A stretch of DNA of 64,000 nt from Streptococcus sp. Marseille-P6264 (GTDB lineage: Bacteria > Bacillota > Bacilli > Lactobacillales > Streptococcaceae), in NCBI RefSeq assembly GCF_902460355.1, contig NZ_CABPTO010000001.1, positions 124,001 to 188,000 of the forward strand, written 5' to 3'. Each line of letters begins with the position of its first letter. The stretch's first letter is position 1. The translations under genes were made by a program, and so were the position numbers. Below, piece by piece: positions 7,728-15,380 of this stretch. A model generated the notes under the pieces. The model was given only the letters and a program-made list of their open reading frames with translations, made no database searches and was not told the DNA's origin.

Positions 7728-9598
7728 AATTAATTGCTTTGGTAATTAAAAGGTATAATGAGCTTTTTGAAAAACAAATTTTTAATTTTTCAGACGAATA
7801 TAAAGTAAGTTTTGATTTTGAAACGGATGAATTAAAAATTGATAAAAATCCAGATTATATTGAAAATTTTTATGGAAAGTCTATTTATAATATAACTCCG
7901 ATAGTTGGGATAAATGGTAGTGGGAAATCAACTTTATTGGAATTGATAAAATATGTAACACAAAATTCAGATTCTCATTTAAACAATAATAATTCCTATT
8001 TTAAAGTATTTAAGGATGATGAAAAATTCAAAGTCAAACAATATAATATGACTGTACGAGAGAATGAGAACTTTGAAATTAATGGCGATGATGGATTACC
8101 TCAAGAAATAAATGTGAACATTGTAATAAGTTACTTTAATTTGCACAATCAATCTTTTGGAGGTGGATCTGGGTTGGTAGATAATAATACCGTAGGAATG
8201 GAAGCTAATTGGTCTCCGTTAGAAAATTATTATAGAGTCTATTCTGAGTTTTATGGTAAAGAGATTTTTTCTGATTTCAAATTTAAAATCTTATTAACAA
8301 AGTCTTCTTCTTATCCTGAGTCTTCAACTAAAGAACTAAATAATAAGAAAGAATTTATTAAAGATGTTTGTTTAAGATTAATTTCATTTTTTATAGAGAA
8401 AAGACAGGATAGTTTAGGAGATTTGAAAGAAAAGATAGATAAAGCATTGAAAGATATAGCTCATTTTAAATACAGAAATGATGATGACTGTGAGTCAGAT
8501 ATTACATTTTACTTAGGAAAAATGCGTTATTTAGATAATGAGTTAGATTCGCTAATGAATAGTTTGAAAGTAGAAAATAAGAAAGTTAGTTTTTTTGAAG
8601 TCTTTCAAAAGATTTCTGATTTTTTATTTCTTCTTAATAACTATATTATGTCTATAGAAAATGAAAAAATATTAATAAAATTTTCACGAGATTTATCACA
8701 AGACCAAGAGTTTTTAGATATTTGTAAGAAATTTGACTCACTTCGTAGTTTTTTAAATCAGTATTCATATTTAGGATTTAATATTCTAGAATTTGATTCT
8801 ATTTGTATGTCAGCAGGTGAAACTAACTTTATTAGATTATTTTCAAATGCTTTGACTTCACAACAATCTAATGAGGACATCAGAGATTATATATTTTTAA
8901 TTGACGAAATAGAAATGGGAATGCATCTGGAATGGTCACGAAAGTTAATTAATAACTTCGTAGAGTTTTTGAAAAGAGAGAGACGACGGAAAGACGTAAA
9001 TTTACAGCTTATTTTCACAACCCACTCTCCCTATATGTTATCTGATATTAAACCAGGAAATGTGATTATGCTTGAAAGGAATCAAGAAACTGGATACTCA
9101 GAAGGAAAAGTTTTACAAAATACTTTCGCTAAGAATATACAAGAAATTATGAAGGAAAATTTGATTGATAATATTTATGGCGATTTTGCCTTAGCAAAGA
9201 TTAATTCTATGATTGATAGACTAAACGAAGACGAGAAACAGGCAGGAAACGGAGAAGAGAAACAGGCAGGAAACGGAGAAGAGAAACAGGAAGGAAACGG
9301 AGAAGAGAAACAGGAAGGAAACGGAGAAGAGAAACAGGAAGGAAACGAAGAAGAGAAACAGGAAGGAAACGAAGACGAGAAACAGGCAGGAAATGAAGAA
9401 GAACTATTAAAAGAAATTCATTTGATCAGCGAGCCTATTCTTCGTAATAAATTATTAAAGATGTATGATAAGAAATACAGTACCTCAGAATTTAGTATTG
9501 AAAAACAACTACAGAAGTTGAATCTAAATGAGGAACAACGCCAGCAGGTCAGAGCAATGATTGAAGAAAATATGAGTAATGCCGATGCGGATAAATAA
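7724..9598 (+). CDS. SMC/ABC-like AAA ATPase partner of the HNH nuclease (PtuA-like)
   Basis: A 624-residue ATPase of the AAA_15/AAA_21 (RecF/SMC-like) type. Visible motifs: Walker A GINGSGKST (62-70), a long helical insert (about 200-340), a signature-like MSAGE (about 366-370), Walker B FLIDEIE (about 389-395) with catalytic Glu, and an H-loop FTTHSP (about 430-435). Such ATPases sense invasion and activate a paired nuclease. Residues 503-558 are seven 8-residue units (EKQxGN plus acidic residues) encoded by a 24-bp tandem repeat, followed by a 65-residue charged helical tail. It is the second gene of a two-gene operon and overlaps the HNH gene by 4 bases. Alternatives are an OLD-like protein without Toprim, or another ATPase/HNH family not formally called Septu. 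Confidence 0.75.
   Translation: MKLIALVIKRYNELFEKQIFNFSDEYKVSFDFETDELKIDKNPDYIENFYGKSIYNITPIVGINGSGKSTLLELIKYVTQNSDSHLNNNNSYFKVFKDDEKFKVKQYNMTVRENENFEINGDDGLPQEINVNIVISYFNLHNQSFGGGSGLVDNNTVGMEANWSPLENYYRVYSEFYGKEIFSDFKFKILLTKSSSYPESSTKELNNKKEFIKDVCLRLISFFIEKRQDSLGDLKEKIDKALKDIAHFKYRNDDDCESDITFYLGKMRYLDNELDSLMNSLKVENKKVSFFEVFQKISDFLFLLNNYIMSIENEKILIKFSRDLSQDQEFLDICKKFDSLRSFLNQYSYLGFNILEFDSICMSAGETNFIRLFSNALTSQQSNEDIRDYIFLIDEIEMGMHLEWSRKLINNFVEFLKRERRRKDVNLQLIFTTHSPYMLSDIKPGNVIMLERNQETGYSEGKVLQNTFAKNIQEIMKENLIDNIYGDFALAKINSMIDRLNEDEKQAGNGEEKQAGNGEEKQEGNGEEKQEGNGEEKQEGNEEEKQEGNEDEKQAGNEEELLKEIHLISEPILRNKLLKMYDKKYSTSEFSIEKQLQKLNLNEEQRQQVRAMIEENMSNADADK
9230..9397 (+). repeat. 24-bp tandem repeat, 7 copies, inside the ATPase gene
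   Basis: Seven consecutive 24-base units (starts 9230, 9254, 9278, 9302, 9326, 9350, 9374) differ from each other at only a few bases. Each encodes eight residues of the form (E/D)EKQ(A/E)GN(G/E). Because 24 is a multiple of three, copy-number changes would keep the frame. The near-identity points to recent expansion by slippage or recombination. Confidence 0.97.
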
Positions 9599-9664
9599 GT
9601 TTGTAATTAAATAGTTTGAATTATCAATACAATTATTTGAAAATGAACAATAGAAAGTAATAAT

Positions 9665-10519
9665 ATGAAACATAGAATCGCAATTCTCTCTGATATACAT
9701 GGGAATACCACGGCCTTGCAGGCAGTTCTGTCAGATGCTAAAAGACAGGAAGCGACAGAGTATTGGCTTTTGGGGGATATTTTTCTCCCTGGTCCGGGGG
9801 AAAATGATTTGCTAGCCTTGTTAAAAGACCTTCCTATCACAGCGACTGTCCGCGGAAACTGGGATGATTGTGTATTAGAGGCTTTAGATGGGCAATATGG
9901 TTTAGAAGACCCACAAGAAGTCCAGCTCTTGCGTATGACGCAGTATTTGATGGAGCGAATGGATCCTGATCAGATCGCTTGGCTGCGGAGTCTGCCAATG
10001 GTTGCAAAGAAAGAAATTGATGGCCTGCGTTTTTCGCTCTCGCATAACTTGCCTGACAAAAACTATGGGAGTGACTTATTGGTTGACAATGGGACGGACA
10101 AATTTGACCAGCTACTTGCTGAGGAGACAGATGTGGCAGTTTACGGTCATGTCCACAAGCAGTTGCTTCGCTATGGCAGCCAAGGGCAACAAATTATCAA
10201 TCCCGGTTCAATCGGCATGCCCTATTTTGATTGGCCGGCCTTGAAAAATCACCGTGCCCAGTATGCCTTGCTAGAAGTTGAAGACGGGGAACTGGTGAAT
10301 ATCCAATTCCGAAAAGTCGCCTATGATTACGAAGCAGAGTTAGAATTGGCCCAAGAAAAAGCTCTCCCTTTTATCGAAATGTATGAAGAATTACGTCGCG
10401 AAGATAATTATCAAGGCCATAACCGGGAATTATTGGCTTACTTGAATGACAAGTATGGTTACGTAGAGGATGTTAGGCAATTTTTTCAGATAAGTGAAGC
10501 AAAAGAAAATAAAAGTTGA
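9665..10519 (+). CDS. metallophosphoesterase family protein
   Basis: A 284-residue calcineurin-like phosphoesterase. The metal-binding motifs are all seen: SDIHGN near residue 8, GDIFLPGPGEND near 38, GNWDD near 62 and GHVHKQ near 161. Members hydrolyse phosphoester substrates in the cytoplasm; the YfcE/DR1281-like layout gives no clear substrate. GC content and codon use look like housekeeping genes, in contrast to the AT-rich genes on both sides, so it probably marks the old chromosome edge between the defence cassette and the immunity array. It starts at the first ATG, 66 bases after the ATPase stop, with an AAAGTAA stretch upstream as a weak ribosome-binding site. Confidence 0.85.
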   Translation: MKHRIAILSDIHGNTTALQAVLSDAKRQEATEYWLLGDIFLPGPGENDLLALLKDLPITATVRGNWDDCVLEALDGQYGLEDPQEVQLLRMTQYLMERMDPDQIAWLRSLPMVAKKEIDGLRFSLSHNLPDKNYGSDLLVDNGTDKFDQLLAEETDVAVYGHVHKQLLRYGSQGQQIINPGSIGMPYFDWPALKNHRAQYALLEVEDGELVNIQFRKVAYDYEAELELAQEKALPFIEMYEELRREDNYQGHNRELLAYLNDKYGYVEDVRQFFQISEAKENKS

Positions 10520-10555
10520 AGAGAGATGGCATTGAGTTTTAAAGGAGGGGCTTAG

Positions 10556-10987
10556 ATGTTTGAGAAGATTAAATTAGAGCCTTTAAACCAGTTTTATCCA
10601 GTGAATCTAGATGAGATTAGTGATAGTGAATCAAAGCTAGGCATTCAAATCCCTGAACTCCTCAAGGAATTTTATGTAGAAGTCGGATATGGCTTTCTAA
10701 AAAGCAGGGTGGACAATATAAATCGTATAATGGATCCAGAGTCAGTATTAGACTTTAGGTTGAGGCAACATGATTTTGAGTTTTATCCAGATATTGAAAT
10801 CTACAAGCAATTTGAGGATGATAAATTAGTTTTCTTTGAAGCCAATGAAGGAGTACTGCTATCTATCGGATTTGCTGCTGAAAATAAGGGGAAAATCTAC
10901 TATTATGATAAGGAAATTGTTCCCAATTTAGTAGAGTTTCTAGAACGGCTTATGGAAGATGACACCTTCTATTATGACTTGATATAG
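10556..10987 (+). CDS. SMI1/KNR4 (SUKH) family immunity protein
   Basis: A 143-residue SUKH-fold protein: an N-terminal ISDSESKLGIQIPELLKEFYVEVGYG block followed by strands ending in a GFAAENKGKIYYYD stretch. SUKH proteins neutralise the nuclease and other toxins of contact-dependent and LXG (type VII) systems. A strong AAAGGAGGGG lies 6 bases before the ATG. It is the first member of the immunity array; no toxin gene is near, so it may protect against toxins of other strains or be silent. Confidence 0.75.
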   Translation: MFEKIKLEPLNQFYPVNLDEISDSESKLGIQIPELLKEFYVEVGYGFLKSRVDNINRIMDPESVLDFRLRQHDFEFYPDIEIYKQFEDDKLVFFEANEGVLLSIGFAAENKGKIYYYDKEIVPNLVEFLERLMEDDTFYYDLI

Positions 10988-11073
10988 CTGGAGTTTTTTG
11001 GCGAACAGAAAACAATACCGATTTTCATAATCATGTTGAAAAGGTCGAGCGCTTTATCAATAGTATCAACTAA
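10987..11073 (+). pseudogene. C-terminal remnant of an unidentified small protein
   Basis: A 28-codon open stretch (GVFWRTENNTDF, then a VEKVERFINSIN-like end) runs to a stop at 11071 with no start codon or ribosome-binding site of its own. The ending on a helix with charged residues resembles a protein C-terminus. Likely scar of a lost cassette. Confidence 0.35.
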
Positions 11074-11109
11074 CTTCAAAAGCTAAAAGAATTAGATAGG
11101 ATGATGACA

Positions 11110-11538
11110 ATGACACAATTTGAAGATAAATTTATGGAAGTTCAGGCTAGTATGATTTCGTTAGCACTGGAATATGTACAAGATCAGGCAAATAAAATAT
11201 ACATTTATGCAATAGCAGATAGTTTATATAGTTTTAATTTGTTTTATGAAATAAAAGGGAACGTTGTACATAAACACTTGGTAAATAATTTCTTACCAGA
11301 TGATTCTCAAGTTGATATCGATCTACAATCAATCTTACTGAGAGAAGGTATCAAGGATGTAGAAAATATGATTAAAATTTGCCAAGAATACGGTCGCGAG
11401 CACCCAACTGAAAAGTGGTTGATTTATGACGCTCAGAAAAATAGTCTTGACAGTCGCTATAGCTATGAAGGGCGTTATGACAAGGACGAAGAATTGCTTC
11501 CACGACTAGAGTTTGAAAAATGGTTTGAGGAAGTGTAA
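11110..11538 (+). CDS. DUF600-like immunity protein, copy A
   Basis: A 142-residue protein from the ATG at 11110, chosen because the two paralogues at 16371 and 16827 start with the same MTQFEDKFME and because AGGATG (11098-11103) is well spaced from it; ATGs at 11101 and 11104 are too close. The first 25 and the last 40 residues (PTEKWLIYDA, SRYSYEGRYDKDEELLP, EKWFEEV) nearly match the paralogues, while the middle differs. By its end it resembles DUF600 proteins, the YezG/EsaG group of antitoxins for LXG-type nucleases; the assignment is from pattern. No toxin is adjacent. Confidence 0.6.
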   Translation: MTQFEDKFMEVQASMISLALEYVQDQANKIYIYAIADSLYSFNLFYEIKGNVVHKHLVNNFLPDDSQVDIDLQSILLREGIKDVENMIKICQEYGREHPTEKWLIYDAQKNSLDSRYSYEGRYDKDEELLPRLEFEKWFEEV

Positions 11539-11663
11539 GGCCAATAACTGTTTTCGATAATGAAATTGCATTGAATTGATGAAGCAGTGGAAAAAGACTG
11601 CATAGAAGGTAAGAAAGATTTTTGCTGTCACCTAGTTGACAAACTTGGAGAATAAAGAGAACA

Positions 11664-12143
11664 ATGAAATTGGATCATCAAATTTTCGGTAACATAGAAT
11701 TTAATAATGGCTGGACAAGACCTATTTCTATAACGATTTTCGGTAAGCAGCATGTTTTAGGGATAAATATTGATGCAGAGGAAGATGCAGAATTTGAAGT
11801 CAACCAAGAAAAAGCCTATACATTTTTTCAAGAACACTTAGATGAAATTCTAACAGAGGCTAATGCTGCTATTTTATCGTACTATAATCGTGAAATATCA
11901 AATATTGTTTCCAGTTTTACAAATTTAGCTGAAAAACAATCCTTTTTAAATAAAATTGGAGATGAGCAGTAAATTTATTCTCTGTTACAGCCTAAGCAAA
12001 TCATGTTTCCTCTAACCTTTGATGAAAGTGTTGAAGAATTTGGCTTTTTATGTGATTGTGGCTGGGATAAAGAAAATGGCATAGGAATAAAATTTACCAA
12101 TGGCCTTTTGTCTGAAATTGGCTATCAAGATATACTTCTATAA
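11664..12143 (+). pseudogene. DUF6985/DUF2004-like immunity gene broken by an in-frame TAA
   Basis: The frame starting at the ATG at 11664 stops at TAA 11970-11972 after 102 codons, but it continues in the same frame for another 56 codons to TAA 12141-12143. The continuation (FGFLCDCGWDKENGIG, then SEIGYQDILL) is the well-recognised end of DUF6985-type domains, and the first part (FNNGWTRPISITIFGK) is the matching beginning. One substitution therefore explains the break, and the full protein would be about 159 residues. A truncated product may still be made. Confirming the stop is real would need the read data. Confidence 0.65.
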
Positions 12144-12144
12144 G

Positions 12145-12234
12145 TATATAATTCATAAATTTGTCTATCTTTTATCAAATGCTTCTCAGCTTCAACCGTC
12201 CTATGCAAAGATTTTAGAAAAATCCAAAGTTTAA
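12145..12234 (+). pseudogene. C-terminal remnant of a small protein
   Basis: A 29-codon stretch ending SQLQPSYAKILEKSKV then stop, with no start codon. It directly follows the broken DUF6985-like gene in a different frame. Probably the tail of a lost cassette gene. Confidence 0.3.
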
Positions 12235-12292
12235 TAGGAAACAGGAGCCAGAGCAGTTTAGAGAAGTTTGGGAAAGGAAATCAAGTACGAAT

Positions 12293-12703
12293 ATGAAGTG
12301 GTTAAATTATAAGGGAATTTCTAAGGATATCATAAAAAGTGTGGAGCATAGATTGCAGATTACTCTACCAGATGATTATAAGCAAGTCGCTTTGAAATAT
12401 GATGCTGGTTATCCTAATCCCAATCATCTTAAGGTAGAAGGAAAGATAGAAATTTTCAACAATCTAATCAGCCTAGATGAGAATGAAGACAATAATATAT
12501 ATGAGATTCTTGAAGATCTACAAGATCGACTCGGTGACCAACTGATTCCCTTTGCGGAAGATGGTTTTGGAAATTTATTATGTTTTGATTATTCAGCTGA
12601 GAAAAGCATAGTTTTTTGGAATCATGAAAAGAACTATGATAAGTTTAAAGAAGCGACCTTTGTTTGTTCAAGTTTTTCTAGTCTAATTGAGAGTCTTTTT
12701 TAA
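12293..12703 (+). CDS. SMI1/KNR4 (SUKH) family immunity protein
   Basis: A 136-residue SUKH protein: N-terminal ISKDIIKSVEHRLQITLPDDYKQVAL block, then IPFAEDGFGNLLCFDYS, the hallmark strand-turn of SUKH-1, and a VFWNHE stretch. Family members bind and inactivate toxins delivered by neighbours. The upstream GGAAAGGAAATC provides a ribosome-binding site. It is different in sequence from the SUKH gene at 10556, so this is not a duplication. No toxin gene is adjacent. Confidence 0.82.
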   Translation: MKWLNYKGISKDIIKSVEHRLQITLPDDYKQVALKYDAGYPNPNHLKVEGKIEIFNNLISLDENEDNNIYEILEDLQDRLGDQLIPFAEDGFGNLLCFDYSAEKSIVFWNHEKNYDKFKEATFVCSSFSSLIESLF

Positions 12704-12817
12704 GAAATATAGACTTTCTATGTACGATCTTCTTGGTAAATGATATCGACGTGCCAATAGTGAGATTTTAAGTATGATGGGAAAAGGCATAGAACAGATT
12801 ATAGAAAGGTTACTTGA

Positions 12818-13150
12818 ATGGTAGAATATGAAAACAACAAACTAATAGTGAATGGTGAAATTACTAAAATTTTTCAGTTTGCTATACGAGATCTAATAGA
12901 AGTGGATGAGGAGTGTATTGTTTTATTAGAAATACCTTTTGATAGTTTGGAGAAAAATAATATTATCAGACTTGATTGTAGAGGAACTGTAGTTTGGACC
13001 ATTGCTAACAGTGGATACAGTAAGCTTATTTATTCGTTCGAACAGATGATTTTGATAGATGGCTGGCTTTATGCGACGGATTTTTATGCTAGAAGATGCA
13101 AAATTGATATAAGCTCAGGAAAAATAGTGGATGTGTCTATATCCAAATAA
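12818..13150 (+). CDS. hypothetical small protein of the immunity array
   Basis: A 110-residue protein of unknown family. It is predicted β-rich, with repeated short strands and turns (DCRGTVVWTI and DGWLYATDFYARRCKIDISSGKIV), which resembles one or two blades of a propeller-like fold. GAAAGG lies 10 bases before the ATG. Position among immunity genes, size and AT-rich codon use suggest an immunity function; this is inference from context. No signal peptide or membrane segment. Confidence 0.5.
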   Translation: MVEYENNKLIVNGEITKIFQFAIRDLIEVDEECIVLLEIPFDSLEKNNIIRLDCRGTVVWTIANSGYSKLIYSFEQMILIDGWLYATDFYARRCKIDISSGKIVDVSISK

Positions 13151-13191
13151 TCACCTGAAATTATTTATTCCTAGGAAGGTGAATCGCAATA

Positions 13192-13290
13192 ATGAATCAG
13201 AATAATAAAGCATTATTTAAAATCAAAGCATTGAACTTGTTTGCTTCCATTTATGGGTGGCTTGCGATATTAATATTCTTTTTCCTATGA
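13192..13290 (+). CDS. possible 32-residue membrane peptide or gene remnant
   Basis: An ATG preceded by AGGAAGGTG opens a 32-codon frame with a single hydrophobic C-terminal segment (ASIYGWLAILIFFFL). It could be a small membrane peptide or the start of a truncated gene whose remainder was lost; the next 35 codons in another frame look like a separate gene tail. Confidence 0.25.
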   Translation: MNQNNKALFKIKALNLFASIYGWLAILIFFFL

Positions 13291-13292
13291 AT

Positions 13293-13388
13293 AGTAATAT
13301 TAGCAGGAGTAGTGGAGTTTGGTATTCTATGGAGCATGCATGGAAAGCTAAATTAAATGATATTCCTCTTGAAGAATTAATCAGATAA
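13293..13388 (+). pseudogene. C-terminal remnant of an unidentified protein
   Basis: A 31-codon open stretch containing SSGVWYSMEHAWKAKLND and ending LEELIR then stop has no start codon of its own. It looks like the tail of a larger protein, perhaps a toxin or immunity protein, left by recombination just before the EsaG-like gene. Confidence 0.3.
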
Positions 13389-13410
13389 GGAATAAACCAG
13401 GAGGTTAAAA

Positions 13411-13896
13411 ATGTTTGAAAATCAATTAAGCCAATTGTTTAATGATATAGCAAATAATGTAAATCGTATGATTCCGGTAACGTGGAATGATTTCTACTTT
13501 AATGTTGAGTTAAAGGAAGGGGACGGAGAAGTTTTTTTCTATTTTAATACGAAAGAAAGTCCTGAAAAATATATTTTCTCACATGATATACCAGTAATTT
13601 ATGATATTCCATTTTCCGAATATATGGACTCCTTTAATCAATTAATGAGTATTTCTAGAAATATTTTAGAGGTTTTAGAAAATAATAATCAACCTAAATG
13701 GTATGCAATGGTTTTAATAGTAAAATCTCGTAAGCAATTAAAAGTTGAGTTTGATTACACTGATTGGTTTGCAAGTCCCTTTACCTCTAATCAAAGGTTG
13801 TCTTTTTTTAAACATAAATGTTTAGGAGAAGAACCTGAAAATAATGATTTACTTCAACTTTTTAAAGAAATGGAAGAATATAAAAAACAAAGCTAA
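13411..13896 (+). CDS. EsaG/YezG-type (DUF600) antitoxin
   Basis: A 161-residue DUF600 protein. The N-terminal LSQLFNDIANNVNRMIP followed by a GEVFFYF strand, the SHDIPVIYDI turn, and the KVEFDYTDW block with a closing LGEEPEN are the pattern of Staphylococcus aureus EsaG and Bacillus YezG. EsaG binds and inactivates the type VII-secreted nuclease EsaD, and YezG is paired with YeeF. AGGAGG lies 7 bases before the ATG. No EsaD/YeeF-like nuclease gene is in the window, so this copy is orphan. Confidence 0.8.
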   Translation: MFENQLSQLFNDIANNVNRMIPVTWNDFYFNVELKEGDGEVFFYFNTKESPEKYIFSHDIPVIYDIPFSEYMDSFNQLMSISRNILEVLENNNQPKWYAMVLIVKSRKQLKVEFDYTDWFASPFTSNQRLSFFKHKCLGEEPENNDLLQLFKEMEEYKKQS

Positions 13897-13898
13897 AT

Positions 13899-13964
13899 AT
13901 CTACGATGAACGCTTGAGGGAGTTGGAGTATTTTACCTATGATTTGTTGGTGCAGGGAGAATAA
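13899..13964 (+). pseudogene. 22-codon tail of a third PoNi-type gene
   Basis: The stretch reads IYDERLRELEYFTYDLLVQGE then stop, almost the same as the ends of the two PoNi-type genes at 14645 and 15326. The 20 bases after it, up to the next start codon, also match the bases between those two genes. It is therefore the 3' end of a former copy, truncated by recombination right behind the EsaG-like gene. Confidence 0.85.
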
Positions 13965-13985
13965 GCTAAGCAAAGGAGTTAATAC

Positions 13986-14645
13986 GTGATAAGAGATAAA
14001 ATTCAAACAAAGGAATATTTTCAAGAAAATTTTGAATGGTATTCTAAAACATTACAGCGAAAAATAACTGAATTTCCTGATATAAATCCAGAGTATTATG
14101 AGCACCATTTTAGATCTATGGTGATTAATTATGAAGATTTATTAAGAGTTGGCTACTCTCTAGGCAAGGATGTTCAGGAACTCTTTCCTTATTATCAAGG
14201 GATCCTCTCAAATTTAAAAGAAGTCGCCTCCGAGGGAGTTTCCTTTTATCGTGCAGTTGATGTCTTTGCCTTGGGAGTTCTCTATAGTGAGCGCAAGGAA
14301 GAATTTCTGGATGATTTGAAGGCTATTTATGACCAGATGGACCACACAGATGGCTTGATTGAATACTACATGGTCTATCTATTCCATGATAAGATAGTTC
14401 CTTTTCATTCGATTTTAGAGTATCAAAATATGATTGAGGACACTTATGAGAGTGTAGCCAAGGCGCAGGGTTTCTGGTACTATAGCCATTCGGATGCTCC
14501 ATGGTATAACAACTATACCAAAGATACTTATGTAGGCTACTGGAGTTTTGACACCGCCGCAACCTGCAAGATAAAAGGAATCTACGACGAACGCTTGAAA
14601 GATTTGGAGTATTTTCCCTATGATTTGTTGGTGCAGGGAGATTAA
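13986..14645 (+). CDS. PoNi-type (DUF1910/DUF1911) immunity protein, copy 1
   Basis: A 219-residue helical protein ending in the DUF1911 signature (YVGYWSFDTAATCKIKGI, then YFPYDLL). DUF1911 proteins are PoNi immunity partners of PoNe DNase toxins secreted by type VI and type VII systems. The start codon is GTG, with AAGGAG 7 bases before it; copy 2 has ATG in the same context. From residue about 50 onward it is nearly identical to copy 2, while the first 50 residues differ. No PoNe nuclease lies next to it. Confidence 0.85.
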   Translation: MIRDKIQTKEYFQENFEWYSKTLQRKITEFPDINPEYYEHHFRSMVINYEDLLRVGYSLGKDVQELFPYYQGILSNLKEVASEGVSFYRAVDVFALGVLYSERKEEFLDDLKAIYDQMDHTDGLIEYYMVYLFHDKIVPFHSILEYQNMIEDTYESVAKAQGFWYYSHSDAPWYNNYTKDTYVGYWSFDTAATCKIKGIYDERLKDLEYFPYDLLVQGD

Positions 14646-14666
14646 GCTAAGAAAAGGAGTTAATAC

Positions 14667-15326
14667 ATGATAAGAGATAAAATTCAAACAGAGGAATACT
14701 TTCAAGAAGCATTTGAATGGTACTCTCAATGCTTACAGGAAGATATAGATGATTTTGAAAAGGAAAAACCTAAAGATCTCATGAGTCATTTTAGGTTCAT
14801 GGTCATTAATTATGAAGATTTATTAAGAGTTGGCTACTCTCTAGGCAAGGATGTTCAGGAGCTCTTTCCTTATTACCAAGGGATCCTCTCCAACTTAAAA
14901 GAGGCCGCTTCGGAAGGAGTTCCTTTTGACTTGGCGGTTGATATATTTGCCTTGGGAGTTCTCTATAGTGAACGCAAGGAAGAGTTTCTGGATGATTTGA
15001 AGGCTATTTATGAGCAGATGGACCACACAGATGGTTTGATTGAATACTACATGGTTTATCTATTCCATGATAAGATAGTTCCTTTTCATTCGATTTTAGA
15101 GTATCAAAATATGATTGAAGACACTTATGAGAGTGTAGCTAAGGCGCAGGGCTTCTGGTACTATAGCCACTCGGATGCTCCATGGTATAACAACCATACC
15201 AAAGATACTTATGTAGGCTACTGGAGTTTTGACACCGCCGCAACCTGCAAGATAAAAGGAATCTACGACGAGCGCTTGAAAGACCTAGAGTACTTTCCAT
15301 ATGATTTATTGGTGCAGGGAGAATAG
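14667..15326 (+). CDS. PoNi-type (DUF1910/DUF1911) immunity protein, copy 2
   Basis: A 219-residue tandem paralogue of the preceding gene, with ATG start and AAGGAG 7 bases upstream. The segment from MVINYEDLLRVGYSLGKD to the end is nearly identical to copy 1. The first 15 residues are also close to copy 1, but residues about 16-50 are different (CLQEDIDDFEKEKPKDLMSH here). This layout suggests that the variable segment sets which PoNe-type DNase is recognised; that is inference. It belongs to the DUF1911 family by its YVGYWSFDTAATCK motif. Confidence 0.85.
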   Translation: MIRDKIQTEEYFQEAFEWYSQCLQEDIDDFEKEKPKDLMSHFRFMVINYEDLLRVGYSLGKDVQELFPYYQGILSNLKEAASEGVPFDLAVDIFALGVLYSERKEEFLDDLKAIYEQMDHTDGLIEYYMVYLFHDKIVPFHSILEYQNMIEDTYESVAKAQGFWYYSHSDAPWYNNHTKDTYVGYWSFDTAATCKIKGIYDERLKDLEYFPYDLLVQGE

Positions 15327-15380
15327 AAAACGAAGCTTTTGATCTGAAAGAATAGCTTGATTTCTAGAAAGGGGATAAAG

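Noticed and set aside
9230-9397. Regularly spaced 24-bp repeats as a CRISPR-like array
   Set aside because: The units are contiguous without spacers and lie in frame inside a coding region.
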